Below are positions 36,469 through 47,484 of a stretch of 64,000 nt of DNA, in pieces; the first letter of the stretch is position 1; each line of letters opens with the position of its first letter. The stretch comes from Gnetum montanum (taxonomy: Eukaryota; Streptophyta; Gnetopsida; Gnetales; Gnetaceae), in the NCBI GenBank assembly GCA_015680685.1, contig MNCI01003975.1:1586704-1650703 (forward strand). Reading direction: 5' to 3'. The notes under the pieces are model-generated. The model was not told where the DNA came from. It made no database searches and was given only the letters and a program-made list of their open reading frames with translations. The position numbers were made by a program, and so were the translations under genes.

Positions 36469-37585
36469 TCATTTTAGGTACAGGTGATTTGTAGGATTAG
36501 CGAACTCATTCCTATCCATGTCAGCAAGTTTGAATGCTCCATTATTGTATGCCTTGGTAACTAAGTAAGGCCCTTTCCAATTAGCTAAGAATTTATCTGG
36601 ATGTTTGCAGACGACCTTAAGGACTAGGTCTCCTTCCTTAGTCGGGCGCTTATGCAAATTGTGTTTGTGCTGTTGCTGTTGTTGTTTCTAGTACCACTCG
36701 ATCTGATCAAGTGTTCGTACATGTTCCTCCTCCACCGAGTCAAGGTCAGCAATGCATAGTTCATTACTTTGGCTTTCACCAAGGAGGCCTAAGAGAGCTA
36801 TTCACATTGAGGGAACATGTAACTCTAAAGGTAAAATAGCTTCATATCCGTATATAAGGCTCTATGGAGTTTTACCTGTAGATGTTCAATGTGTCGTTCT
36901 GTATGGCCACAATGCGTAGAATAATTGTTTGTGCCATCACCTCTTGCTCTAATTTAACATCTTTTTGAGCACCATGATGATAGTTTTGTTTGTAGCTTCC
37001 TCTTGACCATTGCTCTGTGGGTAGTAAGGTGACAAGAATGCATGTTTAATACCCAGGCTTTCATAGAAGTTTTTAGTATCTGCACTACTGAACTATGGCC
37101 CATTGTCAATAATGATGGTCATCGAAATACCAAAATGGGTCACGATGTTTTCTATTATGAAAGTGCAAATGTGTTTAGAAGTGGAATAGCTTCTACCCAT
37201 TTTGTGAAACATTCAGTTGTAGTGATAATGAAGCTATGTCTTGCGGAGGATGTTGGAGTTATTGGTCCAATTAAGTCTAATCCCCATCTTTGGAATGGCC
37301 ATGTGATTTGTGTTGTGTGCAATTTGTTAGGTGGAACATGTATTAGGTTATCATGCCTTTGGCAAATGTCACATGTCCTGACCTTGAAGAAGCAATCGTA
37401 TTCCATGTGTGGCCAGTAGTATCCCAAGGGCCTAATCTTTGTTGCCATTTCTTTGGGTGCTATGTGTCCTCAACAAATTCCTTCGTGGACTTGTTCTACA
37501 ATCGCTTGACCATCGATGTTACTAACGCACATCAGCAGAATGCCTTTGTAGGATTTGCAACACAAGGTGTTTCTTATTAATGCAT
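36469..37585 (-). pseudogene. Gypsy integrase (Tat-A)
   Basis: The zinc-binding part (37585-37370) has H-E-G-I-C-stop-G-H and T-C-D-I-C-Q-R-H, the H-H-C-C pattern, with a TGA between the two His. The catalytic core starts R-W-G-L-D-L-I-G-P-I (about 37275-37300) and F-T-K-W-V-E-A-I-P (37200). Its later Asp and Glu are hard to read through frameshifts (36900-37150). The open C-terminal 62 codons (36469-36657) have G-D-L-V-L-K-V and K-F-L-A-N-W-K-G-P-Y-L-V, the usual gypsy integrase tail. It ends at the minisatellite. Confidence 0.85.
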
Positions 37586-37754
37586 ACTGCCAAGAGCATT
37601 TTCGCATGGTGTCTTTTTGAGCATTTGTCAAATGTTGTGAAGGTTCACCTCGTAGAAGGTACTCTTTTATGTCATCGTACCATTCTATTATGTGTTTTGT
37701 GCTAACGGATGCTATAGGGATTTCATTGAGAGCATCGGTTATAGGTTTGGCACA

Positions 37755-38165
37755 ATTTGTTATAGAGCTAGGCAACGCATGGAACATTTCAAGTGTCATG
37801 TTTAGGGATAATGTGGCAAGTGCATCGGCAATGGTGTTTTTGCTTCTGGGGACATGCTGTATATCCACTTCTACTAATTGCCTCAGTAGATGTTTGGTCA
37901 AATCACAATATGGTTGCAAATGGAGAGCTTTACATGCATAAACTTATGTGACTTGATTAATGACTAACTATGAGTCACCTCGAACTATAAGGCATGTGAT
38001 TCCTGAAGTCAATGCTGCTCAAAGACCTCTAAGAAGACCTTCGTATTTTTCCACGTTATTGGTATAGGGAAAGTTTAATCGGTAGGCGAAGGGTTGAATT
38101 TCTTTGGAGGGATATGTTAAAATGGCCGTAACACTTCCTCCTTAGGAAGTTGAAGCTTCATAGAA
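37755..38165 (-). pseudogene. Second (archaeal-type) RNase H of Tat-A
   Basis: Read through two or three stops the frame gives T-N-N-V-E-K-Y-E-G-L-L-R-G-L (about 38030-38070) and I-V-R-G-D-S-stop-L-V-I-N-Q-V (about 37950-37990). It continues to H-V-P-R-S-K-N-T-I-A-D-A-L-A (about 37815-37860). These are the T-N-N-x-A-E-Y-E-A, G-D-S and N-x-x-A-D-x-L-A signatures of the extra RNase H typical of Tat elements. It lies between the normal RNase H and integrase, as expected, and supports the lineage call. Confidence 0.75.
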
Positions 38166-38189
38166 ATAAAGGATTACCTCGTAGTTATT

Positions 38190-38735
38190 GGGTACGGTGT
38201 CTATACTATTAACATTCTCATCTGGGAATTCAGGGTTAATTATTGCTTGATCATGCGGTGGCGAGATGGTTAATTGTGTGACTATTGCTTGACCTTTTGT
38301 GGAAGATTGAGCAACATAGTGTAGGTCAAACTCTGCGATCATCGCTTTCCACCTAGCTATCCTACTCGACTCATAGATGTTGTTAGTGATGGCGCGGAGT
38401 ACATTATTTTTGCAAATGATGTAGACTTGATTACGGAAGAGATAATGCTACCATTTCTTCAAGGAGAAGATGAGGGCGAGGCATGATTTCTCCACATCAT
38501 TGTATCATTGTTCATAGGTAATTAAAGCATGGCTTAGGTAATATATAGGGATCTTGACTCCATCCTTACGTTTTTGACAAAGCATCGATGCAATGGAAGA
38601 ATCGAAAGTTGTAAGGTAGATGTAGAAGGGTTTATCGCCTTGTGGGGGATAAATGGTTGGCAGTTGAGCCAGCTCTTATTTTATGTTCTCAAATGCTTCC
38701 TGGCATTGTTGAGTCCATTAGAAATGCAAATTCTT
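38190..38735 (-). pseudogene. RT-linked RNase H (Tat-A)
   Basis: This follows RT directly: W-T-Q-Q-C-Q-E-A-F-E, then I-Y-Y-L-S-H-A-L, Y-N-D-V-E-K-S-C-L-A-L-I-F, and W-K-A-M-I-A-E-F-D-L-H-Y-V near 38300-38340. The usual first Asp motif reads Y-L-T-T-F-D-S-S and is degraded. Stops are present. Confidence 0.75.
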
Positions 38736-39920
38736 TCATAATAGGTGTTGCATGGGTCTCAACTTATCCATCAGCCTTTCGATAAAGCGTCTAATGAATT
38801 GCAGTCTACCTTGGAGACCACATAGTTCAGTAAGGTTTTTTGGTGGTTGCATGTTAGTTATTTCCTTAACCTTATTAGGGTCTACCCGTATCCCTATTCC
38901 AGAGACTACGAAGCTAAGCATTTTTCCCATTTTAACACCAAAGACACACTTCTTTGGGTTGAGTCTAAGGTCATATTTGAGACAACGTTTAAGCACTAGG
39001 TCTAGATCTTTTGCATGTTATTCGGTTGTTTTAGATTTAACCGCAATGTCATCAACGTAATCGTTGAGCAAATTGAGCATGTAATCACTAAATATGTATT
39101 TCATTGCTCGTTGATATGTAGCGCTTGTATTTTTAAGACCAAATAGCATCATTGCATAGCAAAATGTGCCCCAAGGCATCATAAAGGTTGTTATGAGTTG
39201 ATGTTTCGAGTTGATTCTTATTTGGTTGTATCTTGAAAATCAATCCATAAAGGATAATAGTGCATTCCCAACAGTTGTGTCAATAAGTTGATCAATGCTA
39301 GGTAGCGGGAAGACATCCTTTATAGTGGCTATGTTGAGATCACGGAAGTCAATGCATATGCGTATACTACCATTCTTCTTAGGGACTACGACAATGTTGG
39401 ATACCCAGTCGGAATAGTCAACAGCTCAGATGAAATCAGCTTGGTAGAGCTTTGTGATTTTAGCACAGACTGCTAACGCCACCTCAGGTCGAACCTTTCG
39501 TGCTTTTTGCTTCACTGGTTTGATTTTTTTATTAAGAATGATGTTGTGTTGGACGATTCGGGGGTCTAATCTTGGCATGTCGATATATGACCATGCAAAT
39601 GTTTTTATATTGTCTTTTAGTACTTGAGTGATGTCATTGACAAGTTGTGAGTCTAGTAGGACACTTAATTTCAATGTTCTAGTTTCATCATTGAATGTAG
39701 TAATGGGGACTTCAACAAGGGGATCTTCAGTAATATTATCGGCCTCTAGATCTAAAGTCTTAGTCACATTCTTAGGTCAGTCTGATGTTTCCTGAGTGGA
39801 GGCTATTAAATTAGTATAAGCGCATGGGTCTAGATCCAAGGATTCTGGATGGACTGTCCTTTTAACCTCCCCGTATGGTCCACTAAGAGACAACGTTGAA
39901 AGGATATTTTTGGTGGCCAT
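38736..39920 (-). pseudogene. Gypsy reverse transcriptase (Tat-A)
   Basis: The frame opens at an ATG at 39920 (M-A-T-K-N-I-L) and has a TGA near 39776. The open stretch at 39767-39426 is the pre-RT region. RT motifs: W-V-S-N-I-V-V-V-P-K-K-N-G-S (about 39370-39400), C-I-D-F-R-D-L-N, F-M-D-stop-F-S-R-Y-N-Q-I, P-W-G-T-F-C-Y, and Y-V-D-D at 39048-39059, so the catalytic pair is intact. V-D-P-N-K-V-K-E-I and F-I-R-R-F-I-E close it (38790-38890). It has its own start codon and is 6.7 kb from the protease ORF, which is unusual for pol. Confidence 0.85.
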
Positions 39921-42346
39921 GTGCTTGTTCCTGCCAATTTAAACTGGGAGCGAAGTAAGTGACACTTGCTAGATGAAGGAGTTGTTAAATGTAAACAGGC
40001 ATCACGTAATTAATCTATGTGCTAATGAAATTTTGGAATGTAACGATAGTCATGTCATTTTTAGGCTGTACCAGGCCATTAATATTCATGTTAATTTGTC
40101 ATTTTGGATGAGTTATAGAGAATTGTTGATTTTGTGCAAACCATAGCTTTAAAGGATTGTAAAGTCCTATGAATTTTTATGTGCATCATTATGTATTTTT
40201 ATATGTTTGTATATACATATATATTTTTTGATTTTAACCTTTCTCCTCTCCCTTTTCTTATTTTTTTCCTAATCCTAATATTTTGGCCTCATCTCCAGAG
40301 GATGGAATAATGAGGAATACTAGGCAAGCATGAAATAAAGATGACATAAATGAAAACAAAATTTAAACATGGTAAATTTAAATAAATAAAATAAGAGATA
40401 ATAAAATAGATTAAATTAAATTGAGAATGAATATTAGGGGTTTGAAGTGAAGAGGGGGCATCATTTATGCTAGCGTGAGTTCTTGGCTGTGGATTGTAGC
40501 GTGTGCTAGGGAGTGCAGCGTGAGCATCAGCATCAACATCATCATGAGCTACAATGTGAGTTACAGGGTAGCCATGAAGGGAAAAGGGAAAGCAAGCTGA
40601 AGCAAAGGAAAAAGGCAAGTAAATCTAGCATTCGTGGAGGAGAGTGAAGAGCTACTCCAGCGTCTCCCCCAAGCCAGGATTCCAACATGGGATGGAGCTA
40701 TGCACAAGTAGATTTGTTTCCTCTTATTTTACAGTGTTAGCTAGGGCATCTTGATTTCCATGGCTACGATTTTGGGTTTTTTTGGGATATAGGGCTTATT
40801 TCTGGGGTTTGTGGCTTGCCATATTTTGGTTTTTATGGCATTAGCGTGAGTTACCCAGGGCTTGAGTGCCCAGGGTATTTTCAGGGCGTGAGCGCTGGTA
40901 GCGAGTGCGCGGGGTGTGAGTGCCCAGGGAGTGCGTGGGGCTTTTGTAGGTACGTGTATTGTAGGGTGCCTAGGGCATGCTGCAGCGTAAGTGCCAAGGT
41001 GGGAGTTTTTCTCAAGGCAATGTGACTGCTAGGGCGTGTTGCTACAATGCAGGGCGTGCGCAGGGTTCCTTGTGCAATGTGACTACAGGGTTCCTAGGCA
41101 ATGTGAGCGCTTGAAATTATGGGTGAGAAGATCCATTTTTAGGCAAAATTGAGTGGAGATCATAGGCTGAAATCATATTTGAAAGCTCATGTTGTGGGCC
41201 ATTTCAAGTACTTTCTTGACTCGGCTAACCAGTGTTGGCCCCCTTTTTTTTGAAGCTGCTTGCTGGCTGGAAGAAGAGTTTAGAGCCTTCCAATTAGGGA
41301 ACATAGGATAGGATCTATTATCATGCGGGACGATGTAGTATAATGTAAAGATAAGAGGTTAGGGTGCACTCAATTAAGTCAATATGGGTGCTACGTACCG
41401 GTTGGATTGAAAAAGAAGAATGCTAGGGCTAAGGGATAAGAATGCATGAATATTATGAAGAGTTTAATAGGGGAAAATTGATTCTTTGCATTGGACCATC
41501 GATTTTCCACATTAACTAAAATATTTAGTCTAGGTTGTAACACCAAATCTCCGATAGTAGCTATCATTTTACCATTGGCTTATTTGGGATTAGTTCCCAG
41601 GATCCTTTGTTTTGCTACTTTGGCCTGGGAAGGTATTCCCTGCCGAGGACCAGTGTGAATCGGCCTTCGGCCTAGGCCACAGACGGTGGAGTATTACTAT
41701 CCTGTCTGTCTGCTGTTACCACAAGAAGATCTTTTTCACCTCGTTAGCGGTCATTTGTTATTTGGCTCCCCATGAACCACCCATGTGGGCCCACCTCGCT
41801 TCAAACTAAGGTAAAAGGTAATGCCTGGGCAACATGAGCATAAGGTTCCCTGGGCAGCATGAGCTATAGGGTTCCCAGCATGAGCTAGAATGCAGGAAAC
41901 CTAGCGTGAGTTCTTTGGAAGCTATAGCATGAGTGCCTGGGAACAGGCCCCAGCGTGAGTTACTGGGAGCTGTAGTGTGAGTGCCTAAGAACAGGCCCCA
42001 ACATGAGTGTGTAGGCCCCTCTTTGCTAAGATGTAAATTGTTTGCCAAGATGTTTAGTTTTTTGCTAGTTTTATATCTACAAAGTTTATTTTTTTCTTGG
42101 GAAAAATAAAATATGTTTCTATGCTTTTCTAAGTTTATGTTGAATGTATGAATGTTCACATTTTCACACTTATGTATTTATTTTATGTTGCCTGCAACAA
42201 ACTATTGTGTAAGAGATTTCAATGTACCCCAACGAGCGTTAAGTACACTAAATAAATATTGGTGTCCTTGTCTCATGGGGTGAAGCTATATATTTGAATG
42301 TTGTTTATGTGTGTTTTTGGCTTATGTGATTTCATACTATTGTTAG
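39921..42346 (+). other. Spacer rich in GCGTGAG words, upstream of the antisense gene
   Basis: No coding region was recognised. From 40470 to 42010 the plus strand carries many copies of AGCGTGAGY and close variants (for example near 40472, 40518, 40840, 41889, 41952), the same words that fill the Tat-A LTR and leader. The words show that this segment belongs to Tat-A and is not foreign DNA. A GC-richer patch lies at 41600-41800 with a small GGCC-TTC-GGCC hairpin. Confidence 0.55.
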
Positions 42347-43019
42347 CACTTAGACTCTTTACTTACCTAATGTTTTGGTTGTATGCTTGGTTTATTGGCC
42401 CTTTTGGACCGGACATACCTCCTTATGACATACGCATTGGGCCTCATGTGATATGGTTTCATCCTGGTGTTGGTTCATTTTTGTCATTCATCTTGCAAAA
42501 TTTTAGTGTGGTTATATGGTCTCACTTAAGTGAACAGTTGGCTCGTGATATAATTGAGACAATGTTGCCCGGGTCTACACAAAACATACTTGCCTTTATT
42601 ACCGACATACATGAGGGACTTTTTAAAGTTGAGGGAGGCCCTGCTGAGGGTCCTAGATCTACTCATCCCTTGATGCATGTATGGGAACTACCTACCTGTT
42701 GCCATTATAATAGTAGCAACACACTTTTCCTAGCCTTTTGTGTGCACACTCTATTCCAGAACCCACTTGGGATAGTGTATAGAGTGGACAAGTATGCTCT
42801 TTTGTGCTTTGCTTAAATTTTGATTCTTTTAAGATTATATCATTTTCTATGCATAAATATTCTTTTTCTATGTAGGCTTCGTTTTGATGAGAATGGGATG
42901 CATGATGATGAGGATGGGCTTGCCTTGGCATGCACAGCGTTGGAGGCATTCATGGTGGACCCCATTCTTCGTGCTGCGATACTAGACCAGACAAAAGTGG
43001 CAATTGTTGACTACCATAG
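42347..43019 (+). pseudogene. Antisense gene, part 1: FCP1/NIF-like HAD phosphatase domain, catalytic residues lost
   Basis: Exon A (about 42347-42791) reads F-H-P-G-V-G-S-F-L-S-F-I-L-Q-N-F-S-V-V-I-W-S (42457 on), like the R-P-x-x-x-x-F-L-x-F ... F-E-V-x-V-W-S block of FCP1-type phosphatases. It goes on to H-P-L-M-H-V-W (K-P-L-x-x-K-x-L-x-x-V-W) and Y-N-S-S-N-T-L-F-L (42706-42732). The next residues are A-F (42733-42738) where the family has the metal-binding D-D. The N-terminal D-x-D-x-T motif is not legible. An intron with GTATGC and TATGTAG ends (42792-42875) joins in frame to exon B, L-R-F-D-E-N-G ... D-E-D-G-L-A, the family's C-terminal L-x-x-x-L helix region. It lies antisense to Tat-A. 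Active phosphatase is unlikely; a binding role or simple decay are possible. Identification is by motif pattern only. Confidence 0.5.
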
Positions 43020-43276
43020 GTAATTCTCAAGAGCTTTTGAACGTTTTTAAGTTCATGGTTGGTTGCATGAGGATTGGCCTTCTAAAGGGTCAATTTTCCT
43101 CAAAGCATTGATCCTGCACCTAATGTGTCTACGCCATTTACTGATGGTAAATGATCACATCTTAGACTCCATTTTTCTTTTTGTTGCATCATCATGTACT
43201 ATATTTTTAACCTTTCTCTCTATGTTTCTTTTTTTTACAACAACCATCTCCTCTGATGAAGTTACCATTATAACAG

Positions 43277-46034
43277 GGCGTACTGAGGCCACCCTTTTTA
43301 TGAAATATGGGGAGGTAGAGCAGTTACAACAATGGTTGTAGATGAAAGCCCCTAAGTTGATCATCAGCCACCTTACCTGGGTAGGTCTGATGGACTTGTT
43401 CACTGCTTTGACTCCTAATGTTTCGGCGATTGAGATGATCACCATTGTTGATTCTTTCAGTGATGATGCTTCCCATTTTACTACATGGGTTCGAGGAGTT
43501 AAGGTATCTTTCCACTTGACCACTGAGTTCCTTTCTGATCTTTTTGGCTTGCCCATGGATGGTGCTAGGGTGGCCATAGATAAAGCAACTAAAGAAGGCT
43601 AGGTCATAAAAGAGCTTGAAGAGTGGTTAGGCATGTCTCGGGGTCCTAAAGGTTTTGCTATGCAAGATGATACCCGATCAATGGAGATAAACATCTTGTA
43701 TCTTCTCTTCCAGGCACGGGCGTTTCCTAAATCTCTTTCTCAAGGAAGAAACCTTGGGATCAAGTCTGCATGTGTCATACATGTAGTGCTAGAGATGGGC
43801 ATGCATTATAACTGGGCGCAGTTTCTTGGATTTAGCTTTCATGGAGAGATTGTTAGATTACGATCAAACATCCATGCCAAATCCCACTTCATATTTTCTT
43901 TCTTCGTGGGGTACCTACGTAGGTTTGCTAAGTTCCTAGTTGTTTATGGTGATAACTATTATATATTAAGGGATCATTCACAATTGTCCTGCCCCTGGAT
44001 TTGTCATTTGTGTAGCACCACTAAATCTCAGGACCCACCCGAAGGCATCGACGAATCAGTGTCTATCACTACTGGGGGTGTAGCTAGTCATTCCCATTAT
44101 TCCCGTGATAGCTTGGGATTGGAACCACCTATACTACACACATCTATTAAAGGGACTAAACATCTTATTCGTGAGACCGTTGGGAGGTCAAAGGCAAAGG
44201 TGAAGAGGAATGAATGCCCAAGGGAGCCTGCTTTAGAGGTGAGACCACCAAGAGCGAAGAAGATCCACTTTGTACTGCCAGTGGAGGGTAAGTATTTTAT
44301 TTTATTGTTACAGATTTACTTTTTTATTATGTTTTGGTTTACATGTTATTAAATGTACATATATGTTATTTCATACTAACTCTAGGATTCTGGTGTTAAT
44401 CAGAGGAAAGTCCTGAGAGGGAGAGAGAGGTCTTGGCCCCAATGGTTGAACCAGAAGCAGTCATCACAGGGCCAGAGGAAGAAGGAAAAGAGGGGGAAGA
44501 AGTAATTGAGGAACCTCCTGCCCTACAAGGGGGAGATGTGACAAGCATCGTGGGGATAAATCTTGTAGAGGCTTTGGATGCACTTAGACATTCAAGTAAT
44601 GAAAGAGGTGTCTTCGATGGTTTCTTTGATGGATCTTTGCAACTTGGTGATTTGCCCAAGCTAATCAGCAAAGGGATTTTTGGTATGCTCCTTTTAGCTC
44701 AATCCATGTTTTTGTACCTTTTACCTTTTATGAGTTGTTTTTTTTATTATCTTGATTCTCCTTAGCATCAAAGGTAGATGCTGAGATTTCTAAGGAATAT
44801 ACATCCCAGGCAGAGATGTCAGGATCATAGGTTTCGATTGAGGTGACCTCCCCTGCTTGTCCCACATCAACTAACCAACTAAGGCCATGGCCTAAGATGC
44901 CTAGTAAAATGGACTTTGTCACAGGCATCATTAATGATGTGGTCGCTCGCCTACAACAGGCTCATCTAGATCTAGGTATATGTCTGTTACGTATTATGCT
45001 AAGCGTCTGGGTTTATTGTGTTTCTTTGCTTTCATTGTTGATTATAGCTGATTCATATGTGCGATACTTACACCTGCAAGTGCCAAGCTCTAATGGGATA
45101 ACTCATATTGATGCCCTCCCTAAATTACCAAGGAATATTGAGCAAGTCCCTAGAAAGGTTTACGATGCAGTTTTTGGTTGCGTTGTACAGAACGCCAAGT
45201 CGCTTTGGACTTTTAGGAATTCAGTTGAGTACCTATGGGATGCAGTGCACTCATTGAAGGAGGCATTAGCAAAGGAGAAAGAGGAAAAGAGAGATCTCCA
45301 ATCTCATTATGACTTTGCTACTACTAGGATATCTGGTGATAATACTTGGTGCACATCTAAAATCACCTATGCACGTTACTGGACAGTTTTGAACAGCAAA
45401 GTGTAGGCGACACGGGATCTAGCCAAATAAAGGGCAAGAAATGTCATGATTGGAAATCCTTTGCTGCTAAAGTATGGAAGTGGGGTCAAGACCAAAAGGA
45501 CCACAAGCATCAGTATAAGAAATGGTTAAAGGAAGATTCAATTGAACATCGCTGGATGGAAATGTTCATTGATGGGCTTGGCTTGCATCCTACTTATGAT
45601 AGGTTTGTCGAGTGCACCGAGGTAGAGGGATCTCCTGAGAGAACCATTACCATCACTTCCAGGGAGTCTTTGACATGCTTGTTTTCTCTTGAGCATCCTA
45701 CCTGGACCTCGGTGGACAAGGGTAAAACCTTGGCTAGTATTGATCTTGGGCTTGAGAAGGATTGGACAAATGTGCCCGAGGAGGAGATTCTATGGCATTT
45801 GGAGGCTAGCTTAAGGCCTTTCTCAATTGTGAGTGTTTTATTATGGCACTTATTTTTGTATAGTTTTATTGCTTTCATTGTTAGTGTTACTTTTTTTTCA
45901 GTTTTGCATTCATGATTTGCTTTATTTCTCTTTCCTATTTTTTTTTGTTTTTTGTTCTATTATAGGGACATGTTAATGGTGGAGCTAGCCCCAGTGGGGC
46001 AAGAACAAATGATGAAGAGGATCTTGGGGACTAG
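43277..46034 (+). pseudogene. Antisense gene, part 2: spliced plant-mobile-domain-like and coiled-coil protein
   Basis: Five exons fit one frame: 43277-44287, 44404-44682, 44766-44975, 45048-45828 (with one frameshift near 45430-45470) and 45966-46034. Introns of 116, 83, 72 and 137 bp have GT-AG ends and matching phase. Exon 1 holds V-G-L-M-D-L-F-T-A-L ... F-G-L-P-M-D-G-A-R-V (about 43385-43570). This resembles the plant mobile domain pattern (G-L-P-x-D-G-x-x-V) found in antisense ORFs of Tat elements. Y-N-W-A-Q-F-L-G follows near 43807. Then come an acidic Glu-rich linker (44404-44520), a Lys/Glu coiled coil (about 45250-45310) and an acidic end, D-E-E-D-L-G-D-stop. Stops at 43339, 43600, 44828 and 45404 are TAG, and one near 45427 is TAA; all fit C-to-T. 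Joining to part 1 needs an intron 43020-43276 with a one-base phase mismatch. Confidence 0.6.
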
Positions 46035-46379
46035 CCCCCTCCATGAGCTTATTGTTAATTAGGTTTTAGCTATTCAATGTTTTGGATTTTTGGATGCATG
46101 ATGGACAAATGTAATAATATGGATCTAATGTGTTGGAATTTTATTACCATATTGACATTCAGTATATTTTTTTTATTTTTATATGTTTTCTCTTTTTATT
46201 TGTTTTCTTAGGAATTATTGTGAACATATGTGTGTAGTGAATGTAAAATGAGAGAACAGAACATGAATCAAATATTTGTAAAAAGGAAAGTAATGAGAAG
46301 GCATGAATCGAAATTGTAACTTGTAACTTGTAAACAAAAATTTAACTTAACATACCGAGAGTTTGTGCATTTGTAACAT
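46035..46379. other. 3' flank of the antisense gene
   Basis: This is AT-rich, with no ORF. It likely holds the 3' untranslated region of the antisense gene; AATAAT-type signals occur near 46112 but none is decisive. Confidence 0.4.
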
Positions 46380-46640
46380 GCTAGCTCTAGTTTAAAGCCA
46401 TTTCAGGCTGTGTACATTAGTTTAAAGTAATGATGAACTATCACGTGTTAAAGAAAGAAGGATCACTAGTTTTAGGCCATAGTAGGCTGAAAGTAATAAT
46501 AGTTTTAGGGAGCTTAAAAAGGAAACTGGCCATTTCTGGCCATGGCTAGTTTAATGTCACTGCGGACGTTCGCTGGTAGTTTAACGTCGTACTGGACAGT
46601 TTGTAGTTTAACATCATTCTAGACGTTGGGATTAGTTCTC
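46380..46640. repeat. Minisatellite after the gag-protease ORF
   Basis: At least three to five degenerate units with the core TAGTTTAACGTCGTACTGGAC are present (near 46460, 46549, 46579 and 46605). This is the same unit as at 36090-36460. It lies directly after the stop of the gag-protease ORF on the minus strand, so both Tat-A ORFs end in this repeat. Confidence 0.7.
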
Positions 46641-46641
46641 C

Positions 46642-47484
46642 CTAACCATTGAGTTTCTTTCTAATCCTTCGTAGTTTGACATGAGAGGTAGGGCATGTAG
46701 GCACAATCTTATACTCACCTTCCCCTTCACTAGTGATGTCAAAGGGTAATTCCGACCAAGAGATGTTAGTGGGAATGGCTCCTATGTTTGTGTTGTCCAG
46801 TGCTTCCTCAATTTTAGTAGGGTCATGAGTTAACGTTGGGTTCATGTCTTGAAGTATGCTCATGGTTCCTTGTTTGGGCTCAGAGAATTCAATTTTTGAC
46901 CCTTGATCCATTCCAGAATGTGAGGAAGTAAGTGGTGTTGTTGTATCCCCATGTATGATGATCTCACCACCCTCATAAAGTAGGTGGATCTCTTGATGGA
47001 TTGGTGAGGATATGACTCCAAGTTGAGCTAGCCAAGGACGTCCTAGAATTAGATTGAACCCAGACATTTCATTGTCCACTATGAATTCGGCTGATGTGGG
47101 GAATTGGTCCCCTGCTATAAAATCCAAGGTAACCATACCTTCCACTACGACATGGGAACCATCGAAGGATTTTAAGAAAGAAGTTTTTGTGGGTTGTATT
47201 TGCTTTGTAAGCCCAAGTTTTTCGATGATAGGAAAGGGTATTACATTCATTGCTACACTGTCATCAACATGCACCTTACGTATTTTGAAATGGTTGACTT
47301 GTATTGTTATGAACATAGGGGCTATGGTAACCTCTCCTATTTTCTCATCTCTCTTGATGTCATTAGGATGAAACTCTAGGGATGTGGTTCTTGATTCTTG
47401 AGGTTGTGGAGATAGTACTGCATAGCTGGATGGCTCATCTGTAGGAAGGTCCTCACTAATAGGAATCGATGTGAACATATGCAC
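46642..47484 (-). pseudogene. Aspartic protease (Tat-A), C-terminal end of gag-protease ORF
   Basis: 280 codons are open, the longest clean stretch in Tat-A. The active-site region reads V-H-V-D-D-S-V-A-M-N-V-I-P, where V-D-x-G-[AS]-x-x-N is expected, so the Gly is replaced by Ser. F-N-L-I-L-G-R-P-W-L-A-Q-L-G (about 47025-47065) is the conserved C-terminal motif. A TAG ends the frame just before the minisatellite. Gag-protease is thus separate from RT, as in Ogre elements, where the two parts are joined by splicing. Confidence 0.8.

Noticed and set aside
42298-42816. 172-codon ORF as a membrane protein because of its hydrophobic start
   Set aside because: The first ~16 codons lie before a likely splice acceptor (42345-42346), and the last ones run into an intron (42792 on). 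The core fits an FCP1-like fold better.
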